From NCBI GenBank assembly GCA_031266015.1, contig JAISBU010000025.1, positions 1 to 34,036 on the forward strand: a stretch of 34,036 nucleotides of DNA, written 5' to 3'. Source of the stretch: Prevotellaceae bacterium (lineage in GTDB: Bacteria > Bacteroidota > Bacteroidia > Bacteroidales > UBA932). A model generated the notes under the pieces. The model was not told the origin of the DNA and did not search any database. It saw only the letters and a program-made list of their open reading frames with translations. The position numbers and the translations under genes are program-made. Shown piece by piece: positions 7,116 to 15,287 of the stretch (the first letter of the stretch is position 1; every line of letters begins with the position of its first letter).

Positions 7116-8108
7116 ATGTCAACACACGAACAATATATGCAGCGCTGCCTGCAAATTGCACCATGTGGATTGGGCAGCACTGCCCCCAACCCTATGGTGG
7201 GCGCCGTATTGGTGCATGATAGTAAGATCGTATCAGAAGGGTATCATCATGGATACGGACTGCCACACGCCGAGGTAGAAGCAATCCGTAAAGTAAAGGA
7301 CAAAAGCATTTTGCGGCAATGCACCTTATACGTAAGCTTAGAGCCATGCAACCACTACGGCAAAACTCCACCTTGCAGCGAGCTGATAGCTGCCTCTAAA
7401 ATTCCACGTGTAGTGGTGGCAACGACTGATCCGTTTCCTAAAGTAAATGGCTCCGGGATAAGGCGACTGCAAGAGGCCGGAGCTGAAGTAGTAGTAGGAG
7501 TACTAGAAAAAGCGGCACGTGAGCAAAACAGGCGTTTTTTTACCTTTCATGAAAAAACCCGACCATACGTAACTCTCAAGTGGGCGCAAACCATTGACGG
7601 ATTCATTGATAGAGTACGAACAGCAAAGGAGGTTCCAGCAAAAATCAGCAATGAAACAGCTCACACGCTCAGCCATCGCTGGCGCACAGAAGAACCTGCC
7701 ATTATGGTGGGCGCAAATACCGTTATTATGGACAACCCCTCGCTAACAGCACGCTTATGGGAGGGAAAGAATCCGACACGTGTGGTTGTTGGCAGCAGCC
7801 TTAACGCATTACCCAAAAATCTCAACATATTCAACTCCGAGGCGCCTACCATTACCATTGAAAGCTTATGTCCAAAAGATATTTTAAAGGAGCTGTACAA
7901 GCAAAACGTACAATCGGTAATGGTAGAGGGTGGAGCAAAATTGTTGAACAAATTTATTGAATCGGGCTTGTGGGATGAGGCCAGAATTTTTACCTCTCAA
8001 GACAGGTTGGGTAGTGGTATTGCCGCGCCAAAAATAACAGGAGCAACAATTTACAAGGAAATGGTTGGAGATAATTTGTTGGAAATTTTGCAAAAATCTA
8101 CCATTTGA
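7116..8108 (+). CDS. ribD: Bifunctional riboflavin deaminase/reductase RibD
   Basis: Catalyses the second and third steps of riboflavin synthesis: deamination of the GTP-derived pyrimidine, then NADPH reduction of its ribosyl side chain. 330 residues. The N-terminal cytidine-deaminase-like domain (about 1-145) shows HAE (H51, E53) and the zinc ligands in EPCNHYGKTPPC (C78, C87). The C-terminal reductase domain (about 147-330) has the conserved KWAQTIDGFI, GANTVIMDNPSLTAR and VMVEGGAKLLNKF blocks. Both domains look intact. The gene stands alone rather than with ribE, ribB or ribH. It diverges from prmC. Confidence 0.95.
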   Translation: MSTHEQYMQRCLQIAPCGLGSTAPNPMVGAVLVHDSKIVSEGYHHGYGLPHAEVEAIRKVKDKSILRQCTLYVSLEPCNHYGKTPPCSELIAASKIPRVVVATTDPFPKVNGSGIRRLQEAGAEVVVGVLEKAAREQNRRFFTFHEKTRPYVTLKWAQTIDGFIDRVRTAKEVPAKISNETAHTLSHRWRTEEPAIMVGANTVIMDNPSLTARLWEGKNPTRVVVGSSLNALPKNLNIFNSEAPTITIESLCPKDILKELYKQNVQSVMVEGGAKLLNKFIESGLWDEARIFTSQDRLGSGIAAPKITGATIYKEMVGDNLLEILQKSTI

Positions 8109-8199
8109 CAAAAAAACATGTACCAACCGTTATCTTTCAATAAACCAAACAAAAATGCCAGCTTATGAAGCTTGAAGGATACAATGTGTTATTTTTTAC

Positions 8200-8207
8200 T
8201 ATTTTTG
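8200..8207 (+). promoter_or_regulatory. -7 element very close to the DUF6722 start
   Basis: TATTTTTG matches TAnnTTTG and ends only 7 bases before the ATG at 8215. Transcription would begin about at the start codon, giving a leaderless or nearly leaderless mRNA. If another promoter is used, this match is chance in an AT-rich stretch. Confidence 0.4.
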
Positions 8208-8214
8208 TAAGACA

Positions 8215-8400
8215 ATGAGAGAGCAATTTGGCAAGTATTGCTTAGATTTATCTAAACTCATAGTCGGAGGAGTAATTATCTCCGCAACTATGAAGCAAGA
8301 CGTTAATTTACTAACGTTATTGTTATTCGGAGTAGCTGCAGTATTGCTCTGCCGGTGCAGGCTTCTATTTTTCAAAACCAAGCACAGGTCAAACCGGTAA
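8215..8400 (+). CDS. Small two-helix membrane protein (DUF6722-like)
   Basis: 61 residues beginning MREQFGKYCLDLSKLIVGGV. The amphipathic start followed by two hydrophobic segments (about residues 13-27 and 32-47) and a basic tail (KTKHRSNR) resembles the DUF6722 family of tiny Bacteroidota membrane proteins, whose function is unknown. I make the assignment from memory of the conserved EFGKYCLD-SKL opening. It is followed after 12 bp by another tiny membrane protein on the same strand, suggesting a two-gene unit. Confidence 0.65.
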   Translation: MREQFGKYCLDLSKLIVGGVIISATMKQDVNLLTLLLFGVAAVLLCRCRLLFFKTKHRSNR

Positions 8401-8412
8401 AAACAATAGCTC

Positions 8413-8514
8413 ATGGATGCAATAAGTATAATTTTTTTGGCGGTTAGCGTGTTTATGGCCGGTGCACTTGCGTACGGGCTTATTAGCGACAGAAAAAAAC
8501 GACGCCATGCATAA
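8413..8514 (+). CDS. 33-residue single-helix membrane peptide
   Basis: The ATG at 8413 opens a 33-codon frame ending TAA at 8512-8514. It has one hydrophobic helix (residues 4-24, ISIIFLAVSVFMAGALAYGL) and a very basic C-terminus (RKKRRHA), the pattern of a real inner-membrane micropeptide with its tail inside. It begins 12 bp after the DUF6722-like gene on the same strand. I know no function; a helper subunit of a larger membrane complex or a partner of the upstream protein are possible. Confidence 0.5.
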   Translation: MDAISIIFLAVSVFMAGALAYGLISDRKKRRHA

Positions 8515-8594
8515 AAAATCAAGTAGCGTTTTGCCGTTGGTTACAATCTATTAATGAGCTGTCTGCAAAATGTGAGCGATTCATTACTGCTTTT

Positions 8595-9821
8595 TTAATC
8601 CTTCGCAAAAGTAGCAATGATGTTGAGAATTACCTCCACTGCTTTTTCCATAGACTGAAGCGGCACAAATTCGTATTTACCGTGAAAGTTGTGTCCCCCT
8701 GCAAAAATATTCGGACAAGGTAACCCCATGTATGACAACTTACTACCATCTGTGCCGCCACGTATAGGGTGTACCAGCGGCTTTACGCCCGCTCTCTCCA
8801 TCGCTTGCTTGGCCAACTCCACAATATGCATATGTGGCTCAACCTGCTCACGCATGTTATAGTACTGATCTTTTAGCTCCAAGGTTATCGTTCCCGCACC
8901 ATACTTAGCGTTCAACTTATCTGCACACGCCTGCATTATAGATTTACGTGCCTCAAATTTTGCCCGATCATGATCTCGAATAATATACTGCATGGAGGCC
9001 TTTTCAACCTCTCCTGCAACGTGTACCAAGTGGTAAAAACCTTCGTAGCCATCTGTATGCTCAGGCCTTTCTCCTGACGGCAAAAGCGCATCAAGCTCCG
9101 ATGCCAGATGAAGAGCATTTACCATTTTATTTTTAGCGTAGCCGGGATGAATGTTCTTACCTTGAATGGTTATTTTAGCTGACGCTGCATTAAAATTTTC
9201 ATACTCCAGCTCTCCTATTCTGCCGCCATCCATGGTGTAGGCGTAGGTTGCACCAAACTTCTTTACATCAAAGAAGTCAACTCCACGACCAATTTCTTCA
9301 TCCGGCGTAAAGCCAATGCAAATATCTCCATGCTTAACTTCGGGATGCTGCATAAGGCGCTCTACCGCACACATAATTTCTGCTACTCCAGCCTTATCAT
9401 CAGCGCCCAAAAGTGTTGTGCCGTCTGTGGTTACCAGCGTTTGTCCAACGTAATCCAACAGCTCCGGAAACTCAGCAACGCTAAGCACAATGTTGCGCTC
9501 CTTGTTGAGCGCAATGTCTTTGCCTTCGTATTTTTCAATAATTTGAGGCTTAACATCAGCACCCGGCATATCGGGCGAAGTGTCCACGTGGGCAATGAAT
9601 CCCACAGCCGGAGTATTACTAGAAATATTAGATGGAATACGCGCCATCACATAGCCACACTTATCTACCTGTACCTCAGGTACTTTAATATCCTTCAGCT
9701 CCTGCGCCAGCATACGCAAAAGGGTTTTCTGCTTCTCGCTACTTGGAAAAGTTGCCGAGTTTTCATCTGACTGCGTATCAACCGATACGTAGCGCAAGAA
9801 TTTTTGAAGAACAGCTTCCAT
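8595..9821 (-). CDS. pepT: Peptidase T (tripeptide aminopeptidase)
   Basis: Cytosolic M20-family zinc aminopeptidase that removes the N-terminal residue from tripeptides. 408 residues, the usual length. The di-zinc site residues are visible: H78 and D80 in AHVDTSPD, bridging D141 in GADDKAG, catalytic E175/E176 in TPDEEIGRG, D198 in TMDGG, and the C-terminal His in FAGGHNFHGKYEF. The lid-domain block IHPGYAKNKMVNA and the PIRGGTDGSKLSYMGLP stretch are also typical. It is convergent with the small membrane genes, and its promoter region lies beside the miaB stop. No defect seen. Confidence 0.95.
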   Translation of the reverse strand: MEAVLQKFLRYVSVDTQSDENSATFPSSEKQKTLLRMLAQELKDIKVPEVQVDKCGYVMARIPSNISSNTPAVGFIAHVDTSPDMPGADVKPQIIEKYEGKDIALNKERNIVLSVAEFPELLDYVGQTLVTTDGTTLLGADDKAGVAEIMCAVERLMQHPEVKHGDICIGFTPDEEIGRGVDFFDVKKFGATYAYTMDGGRIGELEYENFNAASAKITIQGKNIHPGYAKNKMVNALHLASELDALLPSGERPEHTDGYEGFYHLVHVAGEVEKASMQYIIRDHDRAKFEARKSIMQACADKLNAKYGAGTITLELKDQYYNMREQVEPHMHIVELAKQAMERAGVKPLVHPIRGGTDGSKLSYMGLPCPNIFAGGHNFHGKYEFVPLQSMEKAVEVILNIIATFAKD

Positions 9822-9885
9822 GATGTATTATTTACGATTTACAATTTCAGGCCGCCAATGCCATCTGCTGTCAGTCTAAGCAACA

Positions 9886-9913
9886 TTTTCAACTCTCACT
9901 TTTCAACTCTCAG
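9886..9913. repeat. Two tandem copies of a 14-base unit at the miaB 3' end
   Basis: TTTTCAACTCTCAC at 9886-9899 is repeated at 9900-9913 with one change. The second copy contains the miaB stop codon (minus strand, 9903-9905). A related CAACTCTCAACT tract directly follows the gldD stop at about 30728-30739. Confidence 0.6.
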
Positions 9914-11207
9914 CTATGAGTGTTGCAGAGGTACAGCGCGCAGGAGCAACCATAACGTAATCTCCAATATGATTATCTCCTTTCGGAAAAACTACAACCT
10001 GATTTTGCGTTGTTCTGCCATACAACTTTTCGCCGGATTTTTTCGAATACCCCTCAGCCAGCACCTCTACTGTTTTACCTATGTATGGTTGTTTGCCTTT
10101 CAGCGACAGCTCATTTTGTAAGACAATTATTTCATTCAGTCGTCGCGCTTTAACCTCTTCCGAAACATCATCTTTATAGCGCCGTGCAGCCTTTGTATTC
10201 GGACGCTCCGAGTATATAAACATGAAGGCAAAATCGTAACCAACCTCACGCATAAGCGAGAGGGTCTGCTGGTGATCTTCTTCTGTTTCCGTACAGAATC
10301 CGGCAATCAAATCTGTAGAGATGCTACAACCGGGCAGTACTGCCCGTATGGCTTTTATCCGCTCCAGGTATTCTTCGCGAGTGTATGTTCGATTCATCAG
10401 CTCTAGGATACGTGTGCTGCCGCTCTGTGCCGGAAGGTGTATGCTCTTACAAATATTACGATACTTTGCCATAACATGCAACACCTTGTCACTCATATCT
10501 TTCGGATGTGAGGTCGAAAAACGTACTCGCATATCCGGAGATAGCAATGCTACCTTCTCCAGCAGCTGTGCAAAAGAGCAGCCCGGCTCCGAATAACTGT
10601 CCACATTTTGACCGAGCAGGGTTACCTCTTTATAGCCCGCCTTAATTAATTCTCTTACCTCATTCAGTATGCTTTCCGAACTACGGCTGCGCTCCGCTCC
10701 ACGCGTGTACGGCACTACACAGTAGGCGCACATGTTGTTGCACCCGCGCATGATGGATACAAAGGCTGACACTCCATTGCTATCGTAACGTACAGGCTCT
10801 ATTTCGGCATAGGTTTCTTCTCGGGATAACTCCACGTTCACACCTTTCTGCCCACTTTTAACCATTTGCACCAGATTCGGTAGCTCACGATACGCATCGG
10901 GGCCTACAACAAGGTCTACCACTTGCTCCTGCTCTATCAACTTCTCTTTAAGTCGCTCAGCCATACAACCGATAACTCCCACCATAAGCGCAGGATTTTT
11001 GCGTTTGAGCGAACGGAATTCGGCAAGGCGCCCCCAAATACGCTGCTCCGCATTTTCACGAATGGAGCAGGTATTTACAAGAATAAGATCGGCTGTTTGA
11101 GGTTCGCTACAAACGGTATATCCCCGGTTAACCAATACAGAGGCTACCACCTCGCTATCGTTAACGTTCATCTGGCAGCCGTATGTTTCTATGTATAATT
11201 GAGGCAT
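9903..11207 (-). CDS. miaB: tRNA-2-methylthio-N6-dimethylallyladenosine synthase MiaB
   Basis: Radical-SAM methylthiotransferase that adds the 2-methylthio group to i6A37 of tRNAs reading UNN codons. 434 residues. The N-terminal domain carries the three cysteines of the auxiliary [4Fe-4S] cluster (C11 in TYGCQMN, C47 in NTCSIRE, C81 in GCMAE). The radical-SAM CxxxCxxC lies at C156, C160 and C163 ([17 protein letters not shown]). A C-terminal TRAM domain ends in [17 protein letters not shown]. The YGCQMN and RGCNNMC forms favour MiaB over RimO or MtaB. It lies 155 bp downstream of the TM2 gene on the same strand. Confidence 0.95.
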   Translation of the reverse strand: MPQLYIETYGCQMNVNDSEVVASVLVNRGYTVCSEPQTADLILVNTCSIRENAEQRIWGRLAEFRSLKRKNPALMVGVIGCMAERLKEKLIEQEQVVDLVVGPDAYRELPNLVQMVKSGQKGVNVELSREETYAEIEPVRYDSNGVSAFVSIMRGCNNMCAYCVVPYTRGAERSRSSESILNEVRELIKAGYKEVTLLGQNVDSYSEPGCSFAQLLEKVALLSPDMRVRFSTSHPKDMSDKVLHVMAKYRNICKSIHLPAQSGSTRILELMNRTYTREEYLERIKAIRAVLPGCSISTDLIAGFCTETEEDHQQTLSLMREVGYDFAFMFIYSERPNTKAARRYKDDVSEEVKARRLNEIIVLQNELSLKGKQPYIGKTVEVLAEGYSKKSGEKLYGRTTQNQVVVFPKGDNHIGDYVMVAPARCTSATLIAES

Positions 11208-11362
11208 TAAAATCTCTACAAATCTGCAATCGCATTACTCTCATTATCAAGATATTACGATCGGTGGCATTAAATTTAAAGTCAAGTTACAACAAAGCGA
11301 AACCGCTCCAAAGATTACAGGAGGGATTCCGCTTCGTTTACTACGATAAGGTGTATCTAATG

Positions 11363-11647
11363 CTACTTCTTTTCTTGCGAAAAGTAGTGTTGATCAATCT
11401 TATCTACAAGGTCGTTGTTGTAGGCGCTAATCATATCAGGTACAAAAAACAAGTCTACAACAGACCACACAAACGAAATTGGAATGCCAATAACCACAAG
11501 GGTTAGAATAAGCATTGCCAGTCCCGAATCTTTTTTGTTGACATAAAACCTATGCAAGCCCAGCATGCCAAAAAAGATACAAAATACCAGCGCTACACTT
11601 AGTTGGCGCTTGTTGGCATTATAGCGAATTAATTTAGAAGCGTTCAT
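11363..11647 (-). CDS. TM2 domain membrane protein
   Basis: 94 residues with the TM2 signature: two helices (about residues 18-34 and 43-66) joined by LGLHRFYVNKKDSGLAMLIL, and the DLFFVPD pattern after the second. TM2 proteins are small inner-membrane proteins of unsettled function, often partners of other membrane components. The start lies 14 bp after the stop of the S41 protease gene on the same strand, so the two are probably co-transcribed. Confidence 0.85.
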   Translation of the reverse strand: MNASKLIRYNANKRQLSVALVFCIFFGMLGLHRFYVNKKDSGLAMLILTLVVIGIPISFVWSVVDLFFVPDMISAYNNDLVDKIDQHYFSQEKK

Positions 11648-11661
11648 TTTTATGATAAAAT

Positions 11662-13260
11662 TTATTTCTGTTTCAATGCAGCTTGGAGCGTACTGTCTAC
11701 CGGCTCCAGGAATGGATAAAATCCCTCATCGTCCAACGGCGTACTGCGACCAATGTACGCTTGTATTTGAGCGTTCAAGAGCGCAGCGCAATACCTAACC
11801 TCGGCATCGGTTCCGGTTACTCCATTCTGTGCAGCGTAGGTTACAAATCGATGCTGCAAATTTTGCCTACGAAGGTATTTTTGTAAATTCGGCAACGTTT
11901 TCATTTTTTGCAGCTGCACTCTGTTTTTATCTGAAATGTTAAGCGCAAATTTGTATATCAAATTCTTACGCGACACGCTACGGAAATAGCTGTTTACACC
12001 TGTCGTATCCCACGGCACAAATACATCCGGCATAATACCGCCTCCACCGTAAACCACTCTATCTTTTGGTGTTATGTACTTTAGCGTATCATTCTGACGT
12101 ACGCTATCGGCTACAACCAGCTCGCCATGGTCGTAGCGACGCTGAAGTTCTCCGTAGTAATCGTCGCCCCCCTTGCTGTATGGCCGTTGTATGCAGCGAC
12201 CGGTTGGCGTATAGTAGCGGGCTACAGTAAGACGCAATCCGGAGCCATCGCTAAAGCCGATGGGCTCCTGTACTAAGCCTTTGCCGAATGAGCGCCGACC
12301 GTATACCAAGCCTCTATCGTTATCTTGTATGGCGCCTGCCACAATCTCGCTAGCAGAAGCCGAACCTTCGTCAATCAAAACAGCAACCTTAATATTTTTC
12401 AAAATACCACGACGGTTGGCGTACAGGTTTTGACGAGGACGTGCCTTACCTTGAACATACACCACAAGCAAGCCCGATTCTAAAAACTCGTTGGCAATTT
12501 CGAAGGCCTGATCCAAGTATCCACCGGAGTTTCCTCGCAGATCGAATATGAGGTAGTCCATGCCTGCATTCAAAAGTTTTTCGGATGCGGCCTTGAACTC
12601 ATCGTGCGTTGTGCGTGAGAATTTTGACAGCTTGACGTATCCTGTTGTGGGGGTTATCATGTAGGAAACATCAACGCTTTTGCTAGGAATTTTGCCCCGC
12701 GTAATGGTGATCGGGACCAGCTTTGTTTCTCCCACTCGCTCAATACCAACGGTAACTTTAGAGCCGCTTTTGCCACGCAGCATTTTTACCACGCTATCCT
12801 GAGGAACTTTTTGTCCGGCAATACTTCGCTCGTCTACCGTAATAATTCTATCTCCGGCAAGCACTCCAACCCGCTCGGAAGGACCACCCGGTATGGTGTT
12901 GATGACCACAACCGTATCGTAAAACATGTTGAAGGTAACTCCAATGCCGTCAAAATTGCCCTCCAACGGCTCATTCACCTCCTTCATATCTTCGGCGGGA
13001 ATGTAAACCGAGTGTGGGTCTAAAGTCTTAAGTACCTGCTCTATAGTTTGTACCTCTACCTTCTTATAGTCAATATCATCAACATACTCTGTGCCTACAA
13101 TACTCAACACGGCATTCAGCTTATTCCACTTTTGCAGGATGGAATAGCTACGCTGCAGATCCAATCGGCTAATGCGAATGCCAATTACCAGTCCCAGCAA
13201 AAGCAACCCCACAATGGCTACAGGCAAACCAAACTTGTTCCGCAACTTCTTAATATCCAT
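11662..13260 (-). CDS. S41-family C-terminal processing peptidase (CtpA-like)
   Basis: 532 residues. An N-terminal membrane anchor (about 12-30, PVAIVGLLLLGLVIGIRI) places the rest in the periplasm. A PDZ domain (about 95-185, with GIGVTF and VGVLAGDRIITVDE) precedes the protease domain with FDLRGNSGGYLDQA (239-252), the nucleophile in DEGSASASE (probably S302) and the general-base Lys in RRSFGKGLVQ (K327). The 25-residue Ser-Lys spacing is that of the catalytic dyad. Such proteases trim or degrade envelope proteins from exposed C-termini. The start is one base after the comEB stop, and the TM2 gene follows, so the three form one operon. Confidence 0.93.
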   Translation of the reverse strand: MDIKKLRNKFGLPVAIVGLLLLGLVIGIRISRLDLQRSYSILQKWNKLNAVLSIVGTEYVDDIDYKKVEVQTIEQVLKTLDPHSVYIPAEDMKEVNEPLEGNFDGIGVTFNMFYDTVVVINTIPGGPSERVGVLAGDRIITVDERSIAGQKVPQDSVVKMLRGKSGSKVTVGIERVGETKLVPITITRGKIPSKSVDVSYMITPTTGYVKLSKFSRTTHDEFKAASEKLLNAGMDYLIFDLRGNSGGYLDQAFEIANEFLESGLLVVYVQGKARPRQNLYANRRGILKNIKVAVLIDEGSASASEIVAGAIQDNDRGLVYGRRSFGKGLVQEPIGFSDGSGLRLTVARYYTPTGRCIQRPYSKGGDDYYGELQRRYDHGELVVADSVRQNDTLKYITPKDRVVYGGGGIMPDVFVPWDTTGVNSYFRSVSRKNLIYKFALNISDKNRVQLQKMKTLPNLQKYLRRQNLQHRFVTYAAQNGVTGTDAEVRYCAALLNAQIQAYIGRSTPLDDEGFYPFLEPVDSTLQAALKQK

Positions 13261-13261
13261 T

Positions 13262-13738
13262 TTATTCTACAGTAATTTGTTCAACCTCTACACCTGCACG
13301 CTCCAGTAGCGACACTCCATCTGTGCTATGGTAGTGCTCCGCAAAAACAACACGGCTAATGCCCGCTTGAATAATCAGCTTGGCACACTCCAAACACGGC
13401 GACGATGTTACGTATAGCGTTGCCCCCTCGCTGCTGTTATTGCTTTTGGCAACTTTGGTAATGGCGTTAGCCTCAGCATGCAGCACGTAGGGTTTTGTCT
13501 TATTATCTTGCTCGCACTCGTTTTCAAAGCCCGAGGGTGTTCCGTTGTAGCCATCAGAAATAATGCTTCTGTCCTTAACGATTAAAGCGCCAACCTGTCT
13601 TCGCTTACAATATGAATTCTGCGCCCAAATGTTGGCCATGATTAAATAGCTGCGGTCAAATTGCAGCTGCTTCTCTTTCCTGGCTTTATCCTCTAATTTG
13701 CTCATTAAAAGAATATTATCCATTTGCCTAGATGGCAA
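13262..13738 (-). CDS. comEB: Deoxycytidylate (dCMP) deaminase, ComEB-type
   Basis: Converts dCMP to dUMP for thymidylate synthesis. The zinc site is HAEAN (H87, E89) with SSPCLECAK (C115, C118); QVGALIVKDRSIISDGYNGTPSG is the family's substrate-loop region. The longest frame gives 158 residues; starts at 13723 (MDNILLM) or 13702 (MSKLEDK) are equally possible because the conserved part begins near FDRSYLIMANIWAQ. The gene leads the comEB-S41-TM2 operon, with a one-base gap to the protease. The pairing of a nucleotide enzyme with an envelope protease has no evident functional link. Confidence 0.92.
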   Translation of the reverse strand: MPSRQMDNILLMSKLEDKARKEKQLQFDRSYLIMANIWAQNSYCKRRQVGALIVKDRSIISDGYNGTPSGFENECEQDNKTKPYVLHAEANAITKVAKSNNSSEGATLYVTSSPCLECAKLIIQAGISRVVFAEHYHSTDGVSLLERAGVEVEQITVE

Positions 13739-13792
13739 TGATATAACTTACAAGTTTACAAATAAAAAAGGACATTTCAAAAAAGCAAATTA

Positions 13793-13827
13793 TAATTTTG
13801 TAGTGACGGCTATTGTGGGTAAATTTG
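13793..13827 (+). promoter_or_regulatory. Two candidate -7 elements upstream of the SufT-like gene
   Basis: TAATTTTG at 13793-13800 and TAAATTTG at 13820-13827 both match TAnnTTTG on the plus strand, 94 and 67 bp before the ATG at 13895. A small hairpin (AGGTC 13863-13867 with GACCT 13875-13879) lies in the leader. Which promoter is used cannot be told from sequence. Confidence 0.45.
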
Positions 13828-13894
13828 AAGTTGCGTTACAGTAAGATTAACCATAACGAAATTAGGTCATAATCAGACCTATATACAACAGAGC

Positions 13895-14215
13895 ATGAAC
13901 TCAGAGCAAGTACTGGCCGTACAAAAAGACATAGTTAGAGTCCTAAAAAACATTTACGACCCCGAAATTCCCGTGAGCATTTACGAGCTGGGGTTGATAT
14001 ACGAAATTAACGTGGAGGAAAGCGGCGCAACCAAGATTGTAATGACGCTTACCGCTCCCAACTGCCCCATTGCCGATCAGATTGTTGATGATGTGCGCGA
14101 GCAAGTCGGCAACGTACCGGGTGTTACCTCCGCCGCTGTAGACCTTGTATTTGAGCCGGCTTGGAATAAGGATATGATGAGTGATGAGGCAAAACTTCAG
14201 CTCGGATTTTTGTGA
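13895..14215 (+). CDS. SufT-like / MIP18-family (DUF59) Fe-S cluster assembly factor
   Basis: 106 residues, a single DUF59 domain. Hallmarks are the opening IVRVLKNIYDPEIPVSIYELGLIY and the TAPNCPIADQI stretch carrying the conserved cysteine, with LVFEPAWNKDMMS at the end. Family members (SufT, the CIA protein MIP18) help mature Fe-S proteins. The stop overlaps the GTG start of queG by 4 bp, so the two are translationally coupled; QueG carries two [4Fe-4S] clusters, which makes a supply role attractive. The gene sits apart from any suf cluster here. Family is certain, the client protein is inference. Confidence 0.88.
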   Translation: MNSEQVLAVQKDIVRVLKNIYDPEIPVSIYELGLIYEINVEESGATKIVMTLTAPNCPIADQIVDDVREQVGNVPGVTSAAVDLVFEPAWNKDMMSDEAKLQLGFL

Positions 14216-15168
14216 AAAATCGCAGCATAATCAACGGCGATTTTGTTCGAAAAGAAGCCATTGACGTTGGTTTTGACGCCTGTGGAATAGTCCCGTTACA
14301 ACCTGTAAATGAGGCATATAGCAATGTATTTCTGCAGTGGCTTCACAACATTTGGCATGCCGATATGGAGTTCATGCGACAATATTTGGAGAAGCGCCTG
14401 AACCCGCGCTTACTAATGTCGGGGAGAGCCAATGCGGCGGTGGTTACGCTGCTATCGTACAAATGTGACGAGGCAAGTTTCAAGGATAGCTTACGGCTGT
14501 CACGATGTGCATACGGACAAGATTATCACGAGGTTGTAAAGAAAAAATTACACCAGCTTCGTCGCAACATACAGCAAAAGAATCCTAAGGTACATGGTAG
14601 AACGTTTGTTGACTCTGCCCCTATAATGGAGCGCTACTGGGCAGTACAGGCCGGACTGGGATGGATAGGCAAAAGCGGAATGCTGATAAGTAAGCAGTGG
14701 GGAACTTTCACTTTTATTGGGGTTTTACTACTCGATGCAGAAGTGGATGGCTACGATAGCCCAATGAACGCCGAGCATTGTGGTACTTGTAACAAGTGTA
14801 TGGAAGCCTGCCCAACGAAAGCGATTGTTGCTCCTAAAGTAGTAAACGCCAACCTCTGCATATCCTACCAAACCATTGAAAGGCCACGCTTAGAGGCCAA
14901 TGGTAAAAGTATACGGGAGGCTGAAAAAACAAGATGCAGGTATATTTTTGGCTGCGATATTTGCCAGAATATTTGTCCTTGGAACGCAAAGGTACCACAT
15001 CATAATCATTCGCAGCTAACTTTGCAACAGGAGTTACAGCAATCAAATGTAGACTTTTGGCGTAACATGAACCAGGACTTTTTTAATGAGTATTTTGAGC
15101 ACTCCACCATTGCACGTACCGGCTTGCAAGGCATGAAAAATAACGTAAGTATAGCATTAAACGAATAA
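14212..15168 (+). CDS. queG: Epoxyqueuosine reductase QueG
   Basis: Last step of queuosine synthesis: cobalamin-dependent reduction of epoxyqueuosine to queuosine in tRNA. 318 residues from a GTG codon that overlaps the upstream stop (GTGA). The catalytic Asp is in FVDSAPIMERYWA (D134), followed by GLGWIGKSG. The ferredoxin-like part has CGTCNKCMEACP (C190, C193, C196, C200) and a second set in CRYIFGCDICQNICPWN, giving two [4Fe-4S] clusters. This short form lacks the HEAT-repeat tail of some QueG proteins. queD lies about 2.7 kb downstream on the same strand. Confidence 0.94.
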   Translation: MKNRSIINGDFVRKEAIDVGFDACGIVPLQPVNEAYSNVFLQWLHNIWHADMEFMRQYLEKRLNPRLLMSGRANAAVVTLLSYKCDEASFKDSLRLSRCAYGQDYHEVVKKKLHQLRRNIQQKNPKVHGRTFVDSAPIMERYWAVQAGLGWIGKSGMLISKQWGTFTFIGVLLLDAEVDGYDSPMNAEHCGTCNKCMEACPTKAIVAPKVVNANLCISYQTIERPRLEANGKSIREAEKTRCRYIFGCDICQNICPWNAKVPHHNHSQLTLQQELQQSNVDFWRNMNQDFFNEYFEHSTIARTGLQGMKNNVSIALNE

Positions 15169-15199
15169 AAGTTTTAAGCTCAAAATTTAAAGATATCTC

Positions 15200-15240
15200 G
15201 TGCAGCTTGAGATTGGCTTCGCCAAGTTCAGAATGACACC
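15200..15240. repeat. Dispersed short repeat (CTTGAGAT...TTCAGAATGAC type)
   Basis: The queG-purD gap contains CAGCTTGAGATTGGCTTCG followed by CCAAGTTCAGAATGACACC. The CAGCTTGAGAT and AATGACA parts recur at 21298-21326. It belongs to the widespread GTCATCCTGAGC / CTTGAGATGCTTC intergenic repeats. Its function is unknown. Confidence 0.55.
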
Positions 15241-15287
15241 ACGCAATAAGTAGTATAAACTTGTAACCCGTAAACTTATAAACTACC

